Of a DNA stretch of 7,364 nt, positions 1 through 7,200 are shown in pieces. Origin of the DNA: Nitrospina sp. (GTDB lineage Bacteria; Nitrospinota; Nitrospinia; Nitrospinales; Nitrospinaceae); the NCBI GenBank assembly GCA_004357365.1, contig SMVT01000184.1:1-7364 (forward strand). Reading direction: 5' to 3'. The notes beneath the pieces are model-generated. The model was not told the DNA's origin. It did not search any database and saw nothing but the letters and a program-made list of their open reading frames with translations. The number at the start of each line of letters is the position of its first letter. Position 1 is the stretch's first letter. Made by a program: the position numbers and the translations under genes.

Positions 1-1145
1 AAACCGGCAACTTGTCTGTGGATGGCGGCCCGGTCCTGTTCCCCAAAATGCAGGAAGGTGGCTCCCACATCATATCCGGAACCGGAAGGCATAAGACGGG
101 TTACCCGCCCCACCACCACTAAGGGTTGATCCTTGGAAAGCAGGGGTATCTCAACCTGAATGCGGCTTCCTATGGCGAGGGGTTGGTCCGACTCGAACCG
201 CACGCCTGAAAAGCTGAGGTCCTTGATACGGCCCTCCGCCGGTCTCTCCAGAGTCCGGGTGCCGAGTTCCTGAATCTTGATGGGGCCCATCCAATCCATG
301 CGCACATGGTGACGCTTGTCATCCGAAAACAAAACGATCTGGTTGCGTCCGCGGTGCTTGGCCCGGTACATAGCCCGGTCCGCGCAGTCCAACAGCTCGC
401 CGGCGATATCGGTATCCAGCGGAAAGGTGGCGATGCCGCCGCTGACGGTGGCATTGATCATTTGTTCTTCAAAATACAGATTCATATATTCGATCTTGTG
501 CCGGATGCGCTCCGCTATAATCAGGGCGCTGTATTTCTGGGTTCCGGGAAGGATCAATACGATTTCTTCTCCGCCAAAACGGGTCGCGATATCCTCGGCC
601 CGCTTCTCTGATAGGATCAGGTTGGCGATAGCTATTAATACCGAGTCCCCGGCCAGATGCCCCAAGGTGTCGTTGATGGTTTTGAAATGGTCCAGATCGA
701 AAAAGACCAGTGAAAATTCCGATTGATACCGCCGGCACCGCGACGCCTCGCTCTTCAGCGCTTCTTCCAAATAGGCCCGGTTGTAAAGACCGGTCAGCCG
801 ATCGCATTTGGAATAATGGCTGGTCTCTTCGTACAGGTTCAACTCCACCAACTTGGGCTGGATCAGCGCCTTCTCAACGGTCAGCATGTAATCGCAAATA
901 GCGGTGGTGAGGTTGACCGGACGGCCCATCGAGGCCATCATCTTCTCGCGGTGCTTCACCAGATTCCGCCAGATGGACGGCGCTTCTTCAACTTTAAAAT
1001 CCAGCTGAGTGAAAATGTTCAGCAGAACGGGAAAAATCCGGTCGCCTTGGGTGCCTGCCAGGTGCTCCACATGGCGCAAAAATTCTTCCTCGTTGTCGGA
1101 ATACACACTCAACTGCTGGATTAGAGAAGCCCTTAAATCGTCCAT
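1..1145 (-). CDS. GGDEF-PilZ diguanylate cyclase, paralogue 1 (3' end cut by window edge)
   Basis: Predicted cytoplasmic diguanylate cyclase (2 GTP to cyclic-di-GMP) fused to a PilZ cyclic-di-GMP receptor domain. The frame is open from ATG 1145 to the left edge: 381 codons, no stop. Alignment with the complete neighbouring paralogue suggests only a few residues are missing. Residues 1-113 form a domain of unknown function with no signal peptide or membrane segment. The GGDEF domain (about 114-275) has DRLTGLYNR, the metal-binding FFDLDHFK segment, GHLAGD, the signature GGEEI (191-195) and an inhibitory I-site RAED (182-185) exactly five residues before it. The PilZ domain (about 276-381) keeps R278-xxx-R282 and DLSFSG (309-314), both needed for ligand binding in the family. 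The start is supported by AGGA seven bases upstream, and an in-frame stop lies near 1247. Isoleucine ends the GGDEF motif instead of phenylalanine. Catalytic activity is therefore likely but unproven. Confidence 0.93.
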   Translation of the reverse strand, partial: MDDLRASLIQQLSVYSDNEEEFLRHVEHLAGTQGDRIFPVLLNIFTQLDFKVEEAPSIWRNLVKHREKMMASMGRPVNLTTAICDYMLTVEKALIQPKLVELNLYEETSHYSKCDRLTGLYNRAYLEEALKSEASRCRRYQSEFSLVFFDLDHFKTINDTLGHLAGDSVLIAIANLILSEKRAEDIATRFGGEEIVLILPGTQKYSALIIAERIRHKIEYMNLYFEEQMINATVSGGIATFPLDTDIAGELLDCADRAMYRAKHRGRNQIVLFSDDKRHHVRMDWMGPIKIQELGTRTLERPAEGRIKDLSFSGVRFESDQPLAIGSRIQVEIPLLSKDQPLVVVGRVTRLMPSGSGYDVGATFLHFGEQDRAAIHRQVAG

Positions 1146-1152
1146 CGGCGGA

Positions 1153-1156
1153 TCCT
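1153..1156 (-). promoter_or_regulatory. Shine-Dalgarno site for the first GGDEF-PilZ gene
   Basis: AGGA on the minus strand, separated by seven bases from the ATG at 1145. This normal spacing decides the start, because the upstream in-frame stretch back to the stop near 1247 contains only TTG and ATT triplets as possible alternatives. Confidence 0.6.
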
Positions 1157-1257
1157 GGGAATGCAAGGTTGCCCTATCATTGATGATGTCACCCGGTAAG
1201 AGCAAAAGGAGTGCCAAACCCGGATCAATCCAGTCACAATTCTTTTAAATTCAATGT

Positions 1258-1286
1258 TTTATATAGGTTAGGGCGGTTGAGGAGAA
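1258..1286 (-). promoter_or_regulatory. Weak sigma70-like promoter candidate for the first GGDEF-PilZ gene
   Basis: The minus strand carries TATAAA (1263-1258), within an AT-rich TATATAAAA run in an otherwise GC-rich gap. Seventeen bases upstream is TTCTCC (1286-1281), a poor -35. Transcription would begin near 1251 and leave a leader of about 105 nt. The AT-rich -10 is the only real evidence. The gene could instead be co-transcribed with the upstream paralogue, since I see no convincing intrinsic terminator between the two. Confidence 0.3.
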
Positions 1287-1295
1287 GTCGACGGG

Positions 1296-1328
1296 CCCTC
1301 TCCGGATGGGTTTTCCGGAGCAAAAGGG
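1296..1328. other. Hairpin in the gap between the two GGDEF-PilZ genes
   Basis: A six-base perfect inverted repeat CTCCGG / CCGGAG (1300-1305 and 1315-1320) has a nine-base loop. It is flanked by an outer CCCT / AGGG pair (1296-1299 and 1325-1328) with a four-base bulge on one side. It lies about 75-100 bases beyond the stop of the 1401-2591 gene. Neither strand has a T-run immediately after it, so it is not a standard intrinsic terminator. It could stabilise or process the upstream transcript, or be a protein-binding site. Confidence 0.4.
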
Positions 1329-1400
1329 TCAAAATTCCATGGGTTTATGACGGATTTTTGACGAGGTATCTAGGGGACCAATCGAAAATCCGGAAGGGCT

Positions 1401-2591
1401 TCAGGTGGCGGGATGCACCTTGAGAAAGGAGCTCAATTCGCGGCGGTCCGCTCCCTGGAGCTGGACAAAACAGACGCCGACATCGTAATGGTTTTCGAAG
1501 ACCTCGACGCGCACCACGGTACCGACCAGAATGATGGGATTGTCGAGGCTAGGAATGGAAATCTCCAATTGAATCTTGGTGCCGATTTCCATGGGCGCTT
1601 TGGACTCAAACAAAATGCCCGAAAGGCTGAGGTCTTTACTCTTGGCAAACACCTGGCTCTGGCCGACCCATTTGCCCAGAGGCCGGACTTTGACTTCGCC
1701 GGCGAAATCGACGCGAACGTACTGCCGCTTGTCGGTGGAGAACAGGCAGATCCGGTTTTTACCTTCCGATTTAGCGCGGTACAGGGCCTGGTCGGCGCAT
1801 TTGATCAGGGCATTGGCTTCCTGGGCGTCCTGGGGAAATGTGGCGACTCCGCCGCTGATGGTAATTTTAGTTTCCTTGCCGTCGAACACGAGCGGCATAT
1901 CCTGGATTTTTTTCCGTATCCGCTCGGCCTTGATAATGGTATTCACCTTGTTGGTTTCCGGCAGGATGATGACCAGCTCCTCGCCGCCGTAACGGGCCAC
2001 CACGTCCTCTTCCCGCTTCTCATGGGTGATGAGATTCGCGACTTTCTTGAGAACAAAGTCTCCGGCGAGATGCCCCATGGAATCGTTAATACTTTTAAAA
2101 TCGTCCAGGTCCATAAACAGGATGGAGAATTCGGTCTGGTAGCGCCGCGCCCGGGAAATTTCGCCGTTCAGCGAATCTTCAAAATAGCCGCGGTTGTAGA
2201 GGCCAGTCAGGGAATCGCATTTGGAAAAATGGTTGGCCTCCTCAAATACCTTGAGCTCGACCACCTTGGGATAATGGAAGGATTTCCTGATGGTCAGGAA
2301 ATAATCGCAGATCGCGGTGAGCAGATTGACCTGCCGCTTGAAGGAGTCGCTCATCTCCTTGCGATGTTTCAATATGCCTTCCCAGATACCCTTAGCCTCG
2401 TCCCGGTTGAAATCCAGTTGGGTGAAGACATTGAGCAACACGGGGAAAACCAGGTCGCCTTCCGATAGGGCGATCCGCTCCAGCTCCTCCAAAAATTTCT
2501 CCTCATCTTGTCCATGATTCTTCATGAACTCGATGATGGATTCCCGAAGCGGCTGCGTATTTTCCCGGCTGTATGTGGACATTTTTATCAT
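1401..2591 (-). CDS. GGDEF-PilZ diguanylate cyclase, paralogue 2 (complete, 396 aa)
   Basis: Predicted cytoplasmic enzyme making cyclic-di-GMP, with a C-terminal receptor domain for the same molecule. Residues 1-123 are a helical-looking domain of unknown function, clearly shared with the downstream paralogue (FPVLLN-FTQLDF, VNL-TAICDY, PK-VEL, SKCD). The GGDEF domain (about 124-285) shows DSLTGLYNR, FMDLDDFKSIND, GHLAGD, the signature GGEEL (202-206) and I-site REED (193-196) at the canonical five-residue spacing. The PilZ domain (about 286-392) has R289-xxx-R293 and DLSLSG (320-325). The two paralogues are about half identical by eye over their full length. Start: ATG 2591 has AGG only four bases upstream and ATG 2582 has it thirteen bases upstream, so neither is ideal and M4 may be the true start. 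Leucine replaces phenylalanine at the last GGDEF position. There is no transmembrane or recognisable sensor domain, so the N-terminal domain is the likely input or dimerisation module (inference). Confidence 0.95.
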   Translation of the reverse strand: MIKMSTYSRENTQPLRESIIEFMKNHGQDEEKFLEELERIALSEGDLVFPVLLNVFTQLDFNRDEAKGIWEGILKHRKEMSDSFKRQVNLLTAICDYFLTIRKSFHYPKVVELKVFEEANHFSKCDSLTGLYNRGYFEDSLNGEISRARRYQTEFSILFMDLDDFKSINDSMGHLAGDFVLKKVANLITHEKREEDVVARYGGEELVIILPETNKVNTIIKAERIRKKIQDMPLVFDGKETKITISGGVATFPQDAQEANALIKCADQALYRAKSEGKNRICLFSTDKRQYVRVDFAGEVKVRPLGKWVGQSQVFAKSKDLSLSGILFESKAPMEIGTKIQLEISIPSLDNPIILVGTVVRVEVFENHYDVGVCFVQLQGADRRELSSFLKVHPAT

Positions 2592-2716
2592 GGAACCTGA
2601 AAAAGGAGCTTTACTCTCTGAAATTTGGAAAAACCCTAAAAAATCAGTTTATAGACTGGCGTTGAACCCCACATGCCCCCCAATCTGTCCGAGCCCCTTG
2701 GGGGATCTCCACAAAT
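2592..2716 (-). promoter_or_regulatory. Possible structured 5' leader of the 1401-2591 gene
   Basis: If transcription starts from the extended -10 at 2724-2732, this leader of about 125 nt precedes the start codon. On the minus strand, CCCCCAA (2704-2698) can pair with TTGGGGG (2683-2677). The same bases can instead fold locally in a bulged hairpin with GGGG-CTC (2697-2691). The two folds exclude each other. A weak four-base stem CAGT/ACTG (2658-2645) is followed by ATTTTTTA (2644-2637), a terminator-like tail. The G runs at 2694-2697, 2676-2681 and 2667-2670 might also stack. I do not recognise a known riboswitch, and regulation by attenuation is speculation. Confidence 0.3.
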
Positions 2717-2723
2717 TATCCTG

Positions 2724-2732
2724 ATTATAACA
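2724..2732 (-). promoter_or_regulatory. Extended -10 promoter for the 1401-2591 gene
   Basis: The minus strand reads TGTTATAAT, a perfect sigma70 -10 (TATAAT, 2729-2724) preceded by the TGn extension. The hexamer 17 bases upstream (CTCCCA) does not resemble a -35, which is common for extended -10 promoters. It lies in the gap after the LRR gene's terminator and points toward the GGDEF-PilZ gene, with a predicted start near 2716. Confidence 0.55.
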
Positions 2733-2769
2733 TTCGCCATTCTGACTGGGAGAGGTGATTCGGAGTATA

Positions 2770-2815
2770 TAAATTATACCCCAAAAAATAAATACCCCCA
2801 ATGGGGTATAATTTA
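2770..2815. repeat. 13-bp perfect inverted repeat overlapping the LRR stop codon and terminator
   Basis: TAAATTATACCCC (2770-2782) and its exact reverse complement GGGGTATAATTTA (2803-2815) are separated by 20 bases. The right arm includes the LRR stop codon, and the spacer contains the terminator's second stem half and T-run. The outer pairing competes with the inner terminator hairpin for the same arm. It may be a nested terminator, a 3'-end stabiliser or a protein-binding palindrome. Confidence 0.7.
2783..2809 (-). terminator. Intrinsic (Rho-independent) terminator of the LRR gene
   Basis: On the minus strand, three bases after the LRR stop codon, ATACCCC pairs with GGGGTAT (2809-2803 and 2798-2792) around the four-base loop ATTG. 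TTATTTTTT (2791-2783) follows at once. A seven-base stem with four GC pairs, a tight loop and a T-run is a textbook terminator, and its position fits the gene end exactly. The same left arm also belongs to a larger perfect inverted repeat (2770-2815), listed separately. Confidence 0.85.
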
Positions 2816-4165
2816 CACCAATTCCAAAGTCTTCACTTTTGATAAATTTTCGGAATACTTTAAAGTATCCTCTCCCGCAGGACTCAATTTATTGCCGATG
2901 ACATTTAAAAAGATCAATTGATTCAAACACTTTGAGTCGGCCAGATAACGCGCGCCTTCATCTCCGATCACGTTCAAACCCAGTACCAGAACCTTCAGGC
3001 TCGACAGGGCTTCGGATTCCGCGATGGCTTTTGCCCCCGGAGCGTGGATCCAGTTGTCCTGCTCCAGATACAATTCCTCAATTTGCGTCAAGGTTTTGCT
3101 TTGAGCGAGCGCGGCCACCCCTTCATCGGCCACATTATTGCCATTCAAGCGCAGATATTTGAGACGGGTCAAATGCGGGCTGTCGCTCAGGGCCCGGGCG
3201 CCTTCTGCATTCAATTGATTTTCCCCGAGATCGAGCCGCTCCAGGTGTTTGGAATTTTCTGATTGCACCAGCGCGGCGGTCCCCTCCGCTCGGAGATCGT
3301 TGTTGTTCAGGTCCAGCGTTTTGAGCCGGGTCAGGGTTTTCGATTGCGCGATGGAAATGGCGCTGTCCGCGGTCAGCCCATTGTATTTCAAATGCAGGGC
3401 TTCCAGCTGGGAGCCCAGGGTGGATTCCGCCAGCGCGAACACCCCATCGTCCCCAACATGGTTGTTGTCGAGGATGAGGGTTTTCAAATTGGGAAAAACC
3501 TCGGAGCGGGCGAGGTATTCGAGCCCCCGATCGGTGAGGTGGTTGTCGGACAGGTTGAGGGTTTCCAGCCGCTCCATCGGAGCGCCTTCGGCGATTTTCT
3601 GCAGGCCCGAATCGCCGATACCGGTATCGGTCAGGTTCAGCGATTTCAGGCGCGATCCCAGCCCGGACCCGGCCACCGCCTGGATTCCCACGGCCTGCAC
3701 CCGATTGTAGGACAGGTCCAGATGCTCGAGCTGATTCATCGTTTGGCTGAGCGCCAGCGCCTTGGTGCCCACCGGGCCGATTTCGTTACTGGCGACGTTC
3801 AGCGTTTTCAACCGGGAAAAGGTTTTAACTCTGGAGATGAAAAACAACCCGTCGTCGTCGACATTGTTGTTGTCGATCACCAATTCATCCAAGCCGGTCA
3901 AATGGGGGGAGACGCACAAATGCTGAAGGCCGGCGGTGGTGAGGCGGGTTCCCCTGAGATTTAAAACCTTGAGGGACGCCAGCGGGGCGAGGTCCGCCAG
4001 CAGTTTGCAGTCATCTTCCGACAACTCATGGCGGATGAGGTCCAGCGCCTCGGGATTTTTTTCCATCTTGTCCTGAACCGAGCACAACAGGTCTTCCGCC
4101 TCCGTGTATTTCTCGAAATACCGGAGAAAATCCAGACTGTCGTTGATGTCCTTCGCCTCGGCCAT
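2813..4165 (-). CDS. Leucine-rich repeat protein, ribonuclease-inhibitor type (450 aa)
   Basis: Predicted soluble cytoplasmic protein with no signal peptide or membrane segment. Residues 1-40 are charged and helical. Residues 41-62 look like a degenerate capping repeat, aligning with the first clear repeat at every leucine position. From about 63 to 441 there are 14 repeats of 27-28 residues with the pattern L-x-x-L-x-L-x-x-N-x-(L/V/I)-x-(D/A)-x-G-x-x-A-(L/I)-A-x-S, then a partial fifteenth repeat (KTLELV) ends the protein. This is the RI-like LRR class, which forms a curved solenoid binding partner proteins. Repeat 12 (about 361-388) departs from the pattern, with EQDNWIHAPGAKA in place of the usual N-x-(L/V) turn. 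No enzymatic domain is visible and the partner is unknown. Start: ATG 4165 has AAGG only two bases upstream, but TAA at 4201-4203 closes the frame and no other start precedes it. Met33 (4069), with AGGA four bases upstream, is a less likely alternative. The gene has its own promoter and terminator. Confidence 0.93.
   Translation of the reverse strand: MAEAKDINDSLDFLRYFEKYTEAEDLLCSVQDKMEKNPEALDLIRHELSEDDCKLLADLAPLASLKVLNLRGTRLTTAGLQHLCVSPHLTGLDELVIDNNNVDDDGLFFISRVKTFSRLKTLNVASNEIGPVGTKALALSQTMNQLEHLDLSYNRVQAVGIQAVAGSGLGSRLKSLNLTDTGIGDSGLQKIAEGAPMERLETLNLSDNHLTDRGLEYLARSEVFPNLKTLILDNNHVGDDGVFALAESTLGSQLEALHLKYNGLTADSAISIAQSKTLTRLKTLDLNNNDLRAEGTAALVQSENSKHLERLDLGENQLNAEGARALSDSPHLTRLKYLRLNGNNVADEGVAALAQSKTLTQIEELYLEQDNWIHAPGAKAIAESEALSSLKVLVLGLNVIGDEGARYLADSKCLNQLIFLNVIGNKLSPAGEDTLKYSENLSKVKTLELV
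2843..3979 (-). repeat. Tandem LRR-coding repeats, 14 units of about 81 bases
   Basis: The coding DNA for residues 63-441 of the LRR protein is a tandem array of units of 81 or 84 bases. Similarity is clear at protein level (LKTLDL-NN, ALAQSKTL), while third positions have diverged. Two units share AQSKTL before a new repeat (residues 273-278 and 354-359), which hints at duplication of a multi-repeat block rather than of single units. Confidence 0.75.
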
Positions 4166-4197
4166 GGCCTTACCAGAGCAGGATGGGAATGAAGCGC

Positions 4198-4206
4198 ATT
4201 ATAGCA
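4198..4206 (-). promoter_or_regulatory. Extended -10 promoter for the LRR gene
   Basis: The minus strand reads TGCTATAAT: a perfect TATAAT (4203-4198) with the TGn extension. The hexamer 17 bases upstream (AGGCTC) is not a -35. Transcription would start near 4191, giving a leader of about 25 nt before ATG 4165. The motif sits between smc and the LRR gene in the right orientation and suggests transcription independent of smc. Confidence 0.6.
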
Positions 4207-4230
4207 CTCACCGGACGGAAGAGCCTGCGG

Positions 4231-4254
4231 AAAAGAGGCCAATTTCACTCTTTT
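4231..4254 (-). terminator. Possible weak terminator after smc
   Basis: On the minus strand AAAAGAG (4254-4248) pairs with CTCTTTT (4237-4231) around a ten-base loop, starting 17 bases after the smc stop. The stem is AT-rich, and the only T-run is within the right arm, followed by CC. It may end or attenuate smc transcription, but it is far weaker than the terminator after the LRR gene. Confidence 0.25.
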
Positions 4255-4271
4255 TTGGGAATTTAGCCGGA

Positions 4272-7200
4272 TCAGTTCAAGGTGACGGAGACAACTTTGG
4301 AGACGCCGCTTTCTTCCATGGTCACGCCGTACAGGGTGTCGGCGAAGCTCATGGTTTTCTGGTTGTGGGTGATGATGATGAACTGGGTTTGGTCGGACAT
4401 TTCTTTCAGCATTTCCTGAAAGCGGACGACGTTGGCCTCGTCCAGCGGCGCGTCGACCTCGTCCAGCAGGCAGAACGGGCTGGGCCGGACCTTGAGGATG
4501 GCGAACATCAGGGCGATGGCGGTCATGGTTTTTTCGCCGCCGGAGAGCAGGGTAATATTGTGCATGGTTTTGCCCAGCGGGCTGGCGGTGATTTCAATCC
4601 CCGACTCCAGAATATTTTCCGGATCGCTCAGCGAAAGCTCCGCCTTGCCGCCCTGGAACAGGCGCTTGAAATTGTCCTTAAAATGTTCGTTCACCTGCTC
4701 AAAGGTTTCCTTGAACAGTTTGCGGGTGGTCAGGTCGATTTTCTCGATGGTCGCATGCAGGGCGCGAATCGATTCCGCCAAATCTTCCAGTTGCTTTTGT
4801 AAAAACTGAAACCGCTCGTTGGATCTCTCGTATTCGGAGAGCGCCGCCAGGTTCACTTCGCCGAGTTTTGCGACTTTCTCTTTCAGTTGATTCAGCTCTT
4901 CGGCCACGGCCTCCTCGTCGACTTCGCCGCCGTACTGATTCAGCATTTCCGGCAGGCTGACGTTGAAATCCTCAAACGCTTTTTCCTCGATGTGGCTGAT
5001 CTGGATTTTCACCTCCGAGCGTTTCAACTCCACGCTGGAGAGTTCTTCCGTCAGCTCCTGAACCTTATGAACCAGATCGCGGCTTTCGCGGTCCCGGGCT
5101 TCCAGCGTAGCTTCTTTTTCCCTGAGAGCCTCTTCCTCGCCAACCGCCTGTTGCGACAACTCGTCCTTTTGCCGGGCCTGCTCGAGGATGGTCCGTTCGG
5201 TCTCGGCGATGGCTTGCCGGTTTTCCTCGATCTTTTCGGAATTGCTGCGGCTGTCCTCACGGCGTTGATGGATGCGCTGGTTGAGGTTTTCTTCCTGCAG
5301 ATCGAGGCGCTTGATTTCCAGCCGCACGTTGTCGCGCTGTCCCTTCATGAAAGCGATTTTCACGTTCACTTCGTTGATCCAGCCGGACAGCACCTCATTT
5401 TCCTGGCGCTGTTCCCTGAACGTGTGGCGGAGCTCCTCCACCACCGCCCCGGCCTGTTCTTTTTCTTCCTCGGCGGATCGGATGTCATGGGTCAGCGTGT
5501 CAAACTCCCTCGTCAATTCCTCCAACTCGTGCGCCCCCGCGGAACGCTCGTATTCGAGACGGGACCGCTTTTGCTCGAGGCGCTCCAGTTCTTTTTGGGC
5601 CTGTTCCAGATCGTTCCGGCCCTGGGTTTGTTCGATGTCCACCTGATGGACGGTCACCCCGGCGGAGCGCAGATTTTCTTCCGCTCCCGCAAGCGCCTGT
5701 TCCGCCTGGCGGTCCTTATCTTCCATCTGTTCCAGGTCGAGCTGGAGCCCGGTTACCTGCGCGTCCAGCTCCTTCATTTCCCGGTTCTGCGACAGCAGGC
5801 CTCCGGGGTCTTCGCCGTTGCGCCCGCCGGTGACCAGGCCCTGCGCATCGATCACCTCACCGTCGAGCGTCACCACGGTGCCCTGAAATTTCTCGTGGAC
5901 ATGCAGTTCGAGGGCGGTTTCCAGATCGCGCACCAGCACCACATGGCTCAGCAGATGCTCGCAGACCGACCGGTATTCCTCGCGGGTCTGCACCAGGTCG
6001 GCCAGTTTGCCGATCACGCCCGGATCGCCGTTCAAGTATACCGGCGGCAGGGAAATGGATTTGGGATTCAGCGGAATGAACGAGCCGCGTCCGGAGCGAT
6101 GTTCGTTCAGATAATGAATGACGTTCAGGGTATCCGAATAGGAATTGACGATCATGCTCTGCAGTTTTTCACCCAGTACCGCTTCGACCGCTTTTTCATA
6201 TTCGGCGGGCGCCTGAATGACGTCCACCACCACCTCGCGCAAACCTTCGGGGCGGGAACCCGCGCTCATCAGCGACCGGACGCCCTGGCCGAACCCTTCG
6301 TACTGGCTGCGCAATTCCTTCAGGGAACTGAGCAGTGAGGCCTTGGAGAGATACGCTTCCTTGGCGGCCCGCACCTGCTCGCCGCCCTCCTTGAGTTGTT
6401 GCTTGCACCGGTCCAGTTGCTCCTGAAACTTAAGGTGCTCCTGCTTGCGGGCGGCCAGGTCCTGCCCCTTCTGATCATACTGGCTTTGAGCTTCACCGGC
6501 AGCGGTTTGAGCGGCCTCCACCTGCTGTTCGGTTTCTTCTTGTTCGCGGGACAGTTTATCCTCGCGCTCGCTCAGGAATTGCCGCCGGGTTTCCAGCTCG
6601 GTCAACGAATTCTTTTTCTGAGACAGGTGTTGGAACAAATCAAGCATCCGGTTTTCCCGTTCCTGGAGTTCCTTTTCCAGATCCCGCATCAATCCCTTGC
6701 CGTGTTCGCATTCCCGGGTTTTTTCCTCGCACTCCAGCGCCAGCATCCGGATTTTTTCTTCCGCGGCTTCCAACTCACTGCGGTGCGTGGCCCGCTCTTC
6801 GCTGTGGGACTCGACCTCCTCCCGCATCTGCTGAATTTCACGCGCCGCCGTTTCCATATCCGACTGCGCCTGATGGCTCTGGGAATTTTTTAGTTCGATG
6901 GCGTGTTCGTTGCGGCTGATGTCCGCCGTCAATTGGTGCAGGGTTTCGCGCTTCTGGTTGAGGGAGGCGGTCAACTCGTCGATTTCAATTTTGAATCGGC
7001 TGATTTCGTTTTCCAGCGTCGAAGACCGGGCGGCCCATTGCGCCTTCCGTTCGTTCTTTTCTTTATAGACTTCTTCCAATTCATCGAACTGCGCTTTCAG
7101 GCCGCGGATTTTTTTCGAAAACAGGCCGAGCGACAATTCCTTGATCTGCGCTTGGAATTTTTTATACCGCTCCGCCTTAGCGGCCTGGCGCTTGAGGGAT

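Noticed and set aside
170..807. Minus-strand frames at 170-454 and 469-807 suggesting a broken first gene
   Set aside because: They are out-of-frame shadows. The true frame runs uninterrupted from 1145 to the left edge and aligns with the paralogue throughout, so there is no frameshift.
1296..1328. Intrinsic terminator between the two GGDEF-PilZ genes
   Set aside because: The hairpin is real, but no T-run follows it on the minus strand (the next bases are a GC-rich GGGCCC stretch), so it is listed only as a hairpin.
1413..2468. Plus-strand open frame (351 codons) opposite the complete GGDEF-PilZ gene
   Set aside because: It is fully antisense to a gene with clear GGDEF and PilZ motifs, and its own translation shows no recognisable domain. 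The same applies to the plus-strand frames at 3263-3964 and 4104-4802.
2667..2704. G-quadruplex on the minus strand
   Set aside because: Only three runs of four or more G are present, with one GG between them, so a stable three-tier quadruplex is not supported. It is mentioned only as a possibility within the leader entry.
2592..2812. Cyclic-di-GMP riboswitch in the leader of the GGDEF-PilZ gene
   Set aside because: The conserved core and tetraloop-receptor arrangement of the GEMM class are not visible. The structure is limited to C/G-run hairpins.
4887..6338. Long open frame on the plus strand (483 codons) opposite smc
   Set aside because: It lies antisense to the coiled-coil region of a certain smc gene. 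The translation is a low-complexity run of Leu, Phe, His and Gln caused by the complementary frame of Glu/Gln/Leu-rich codons, with no family motif.
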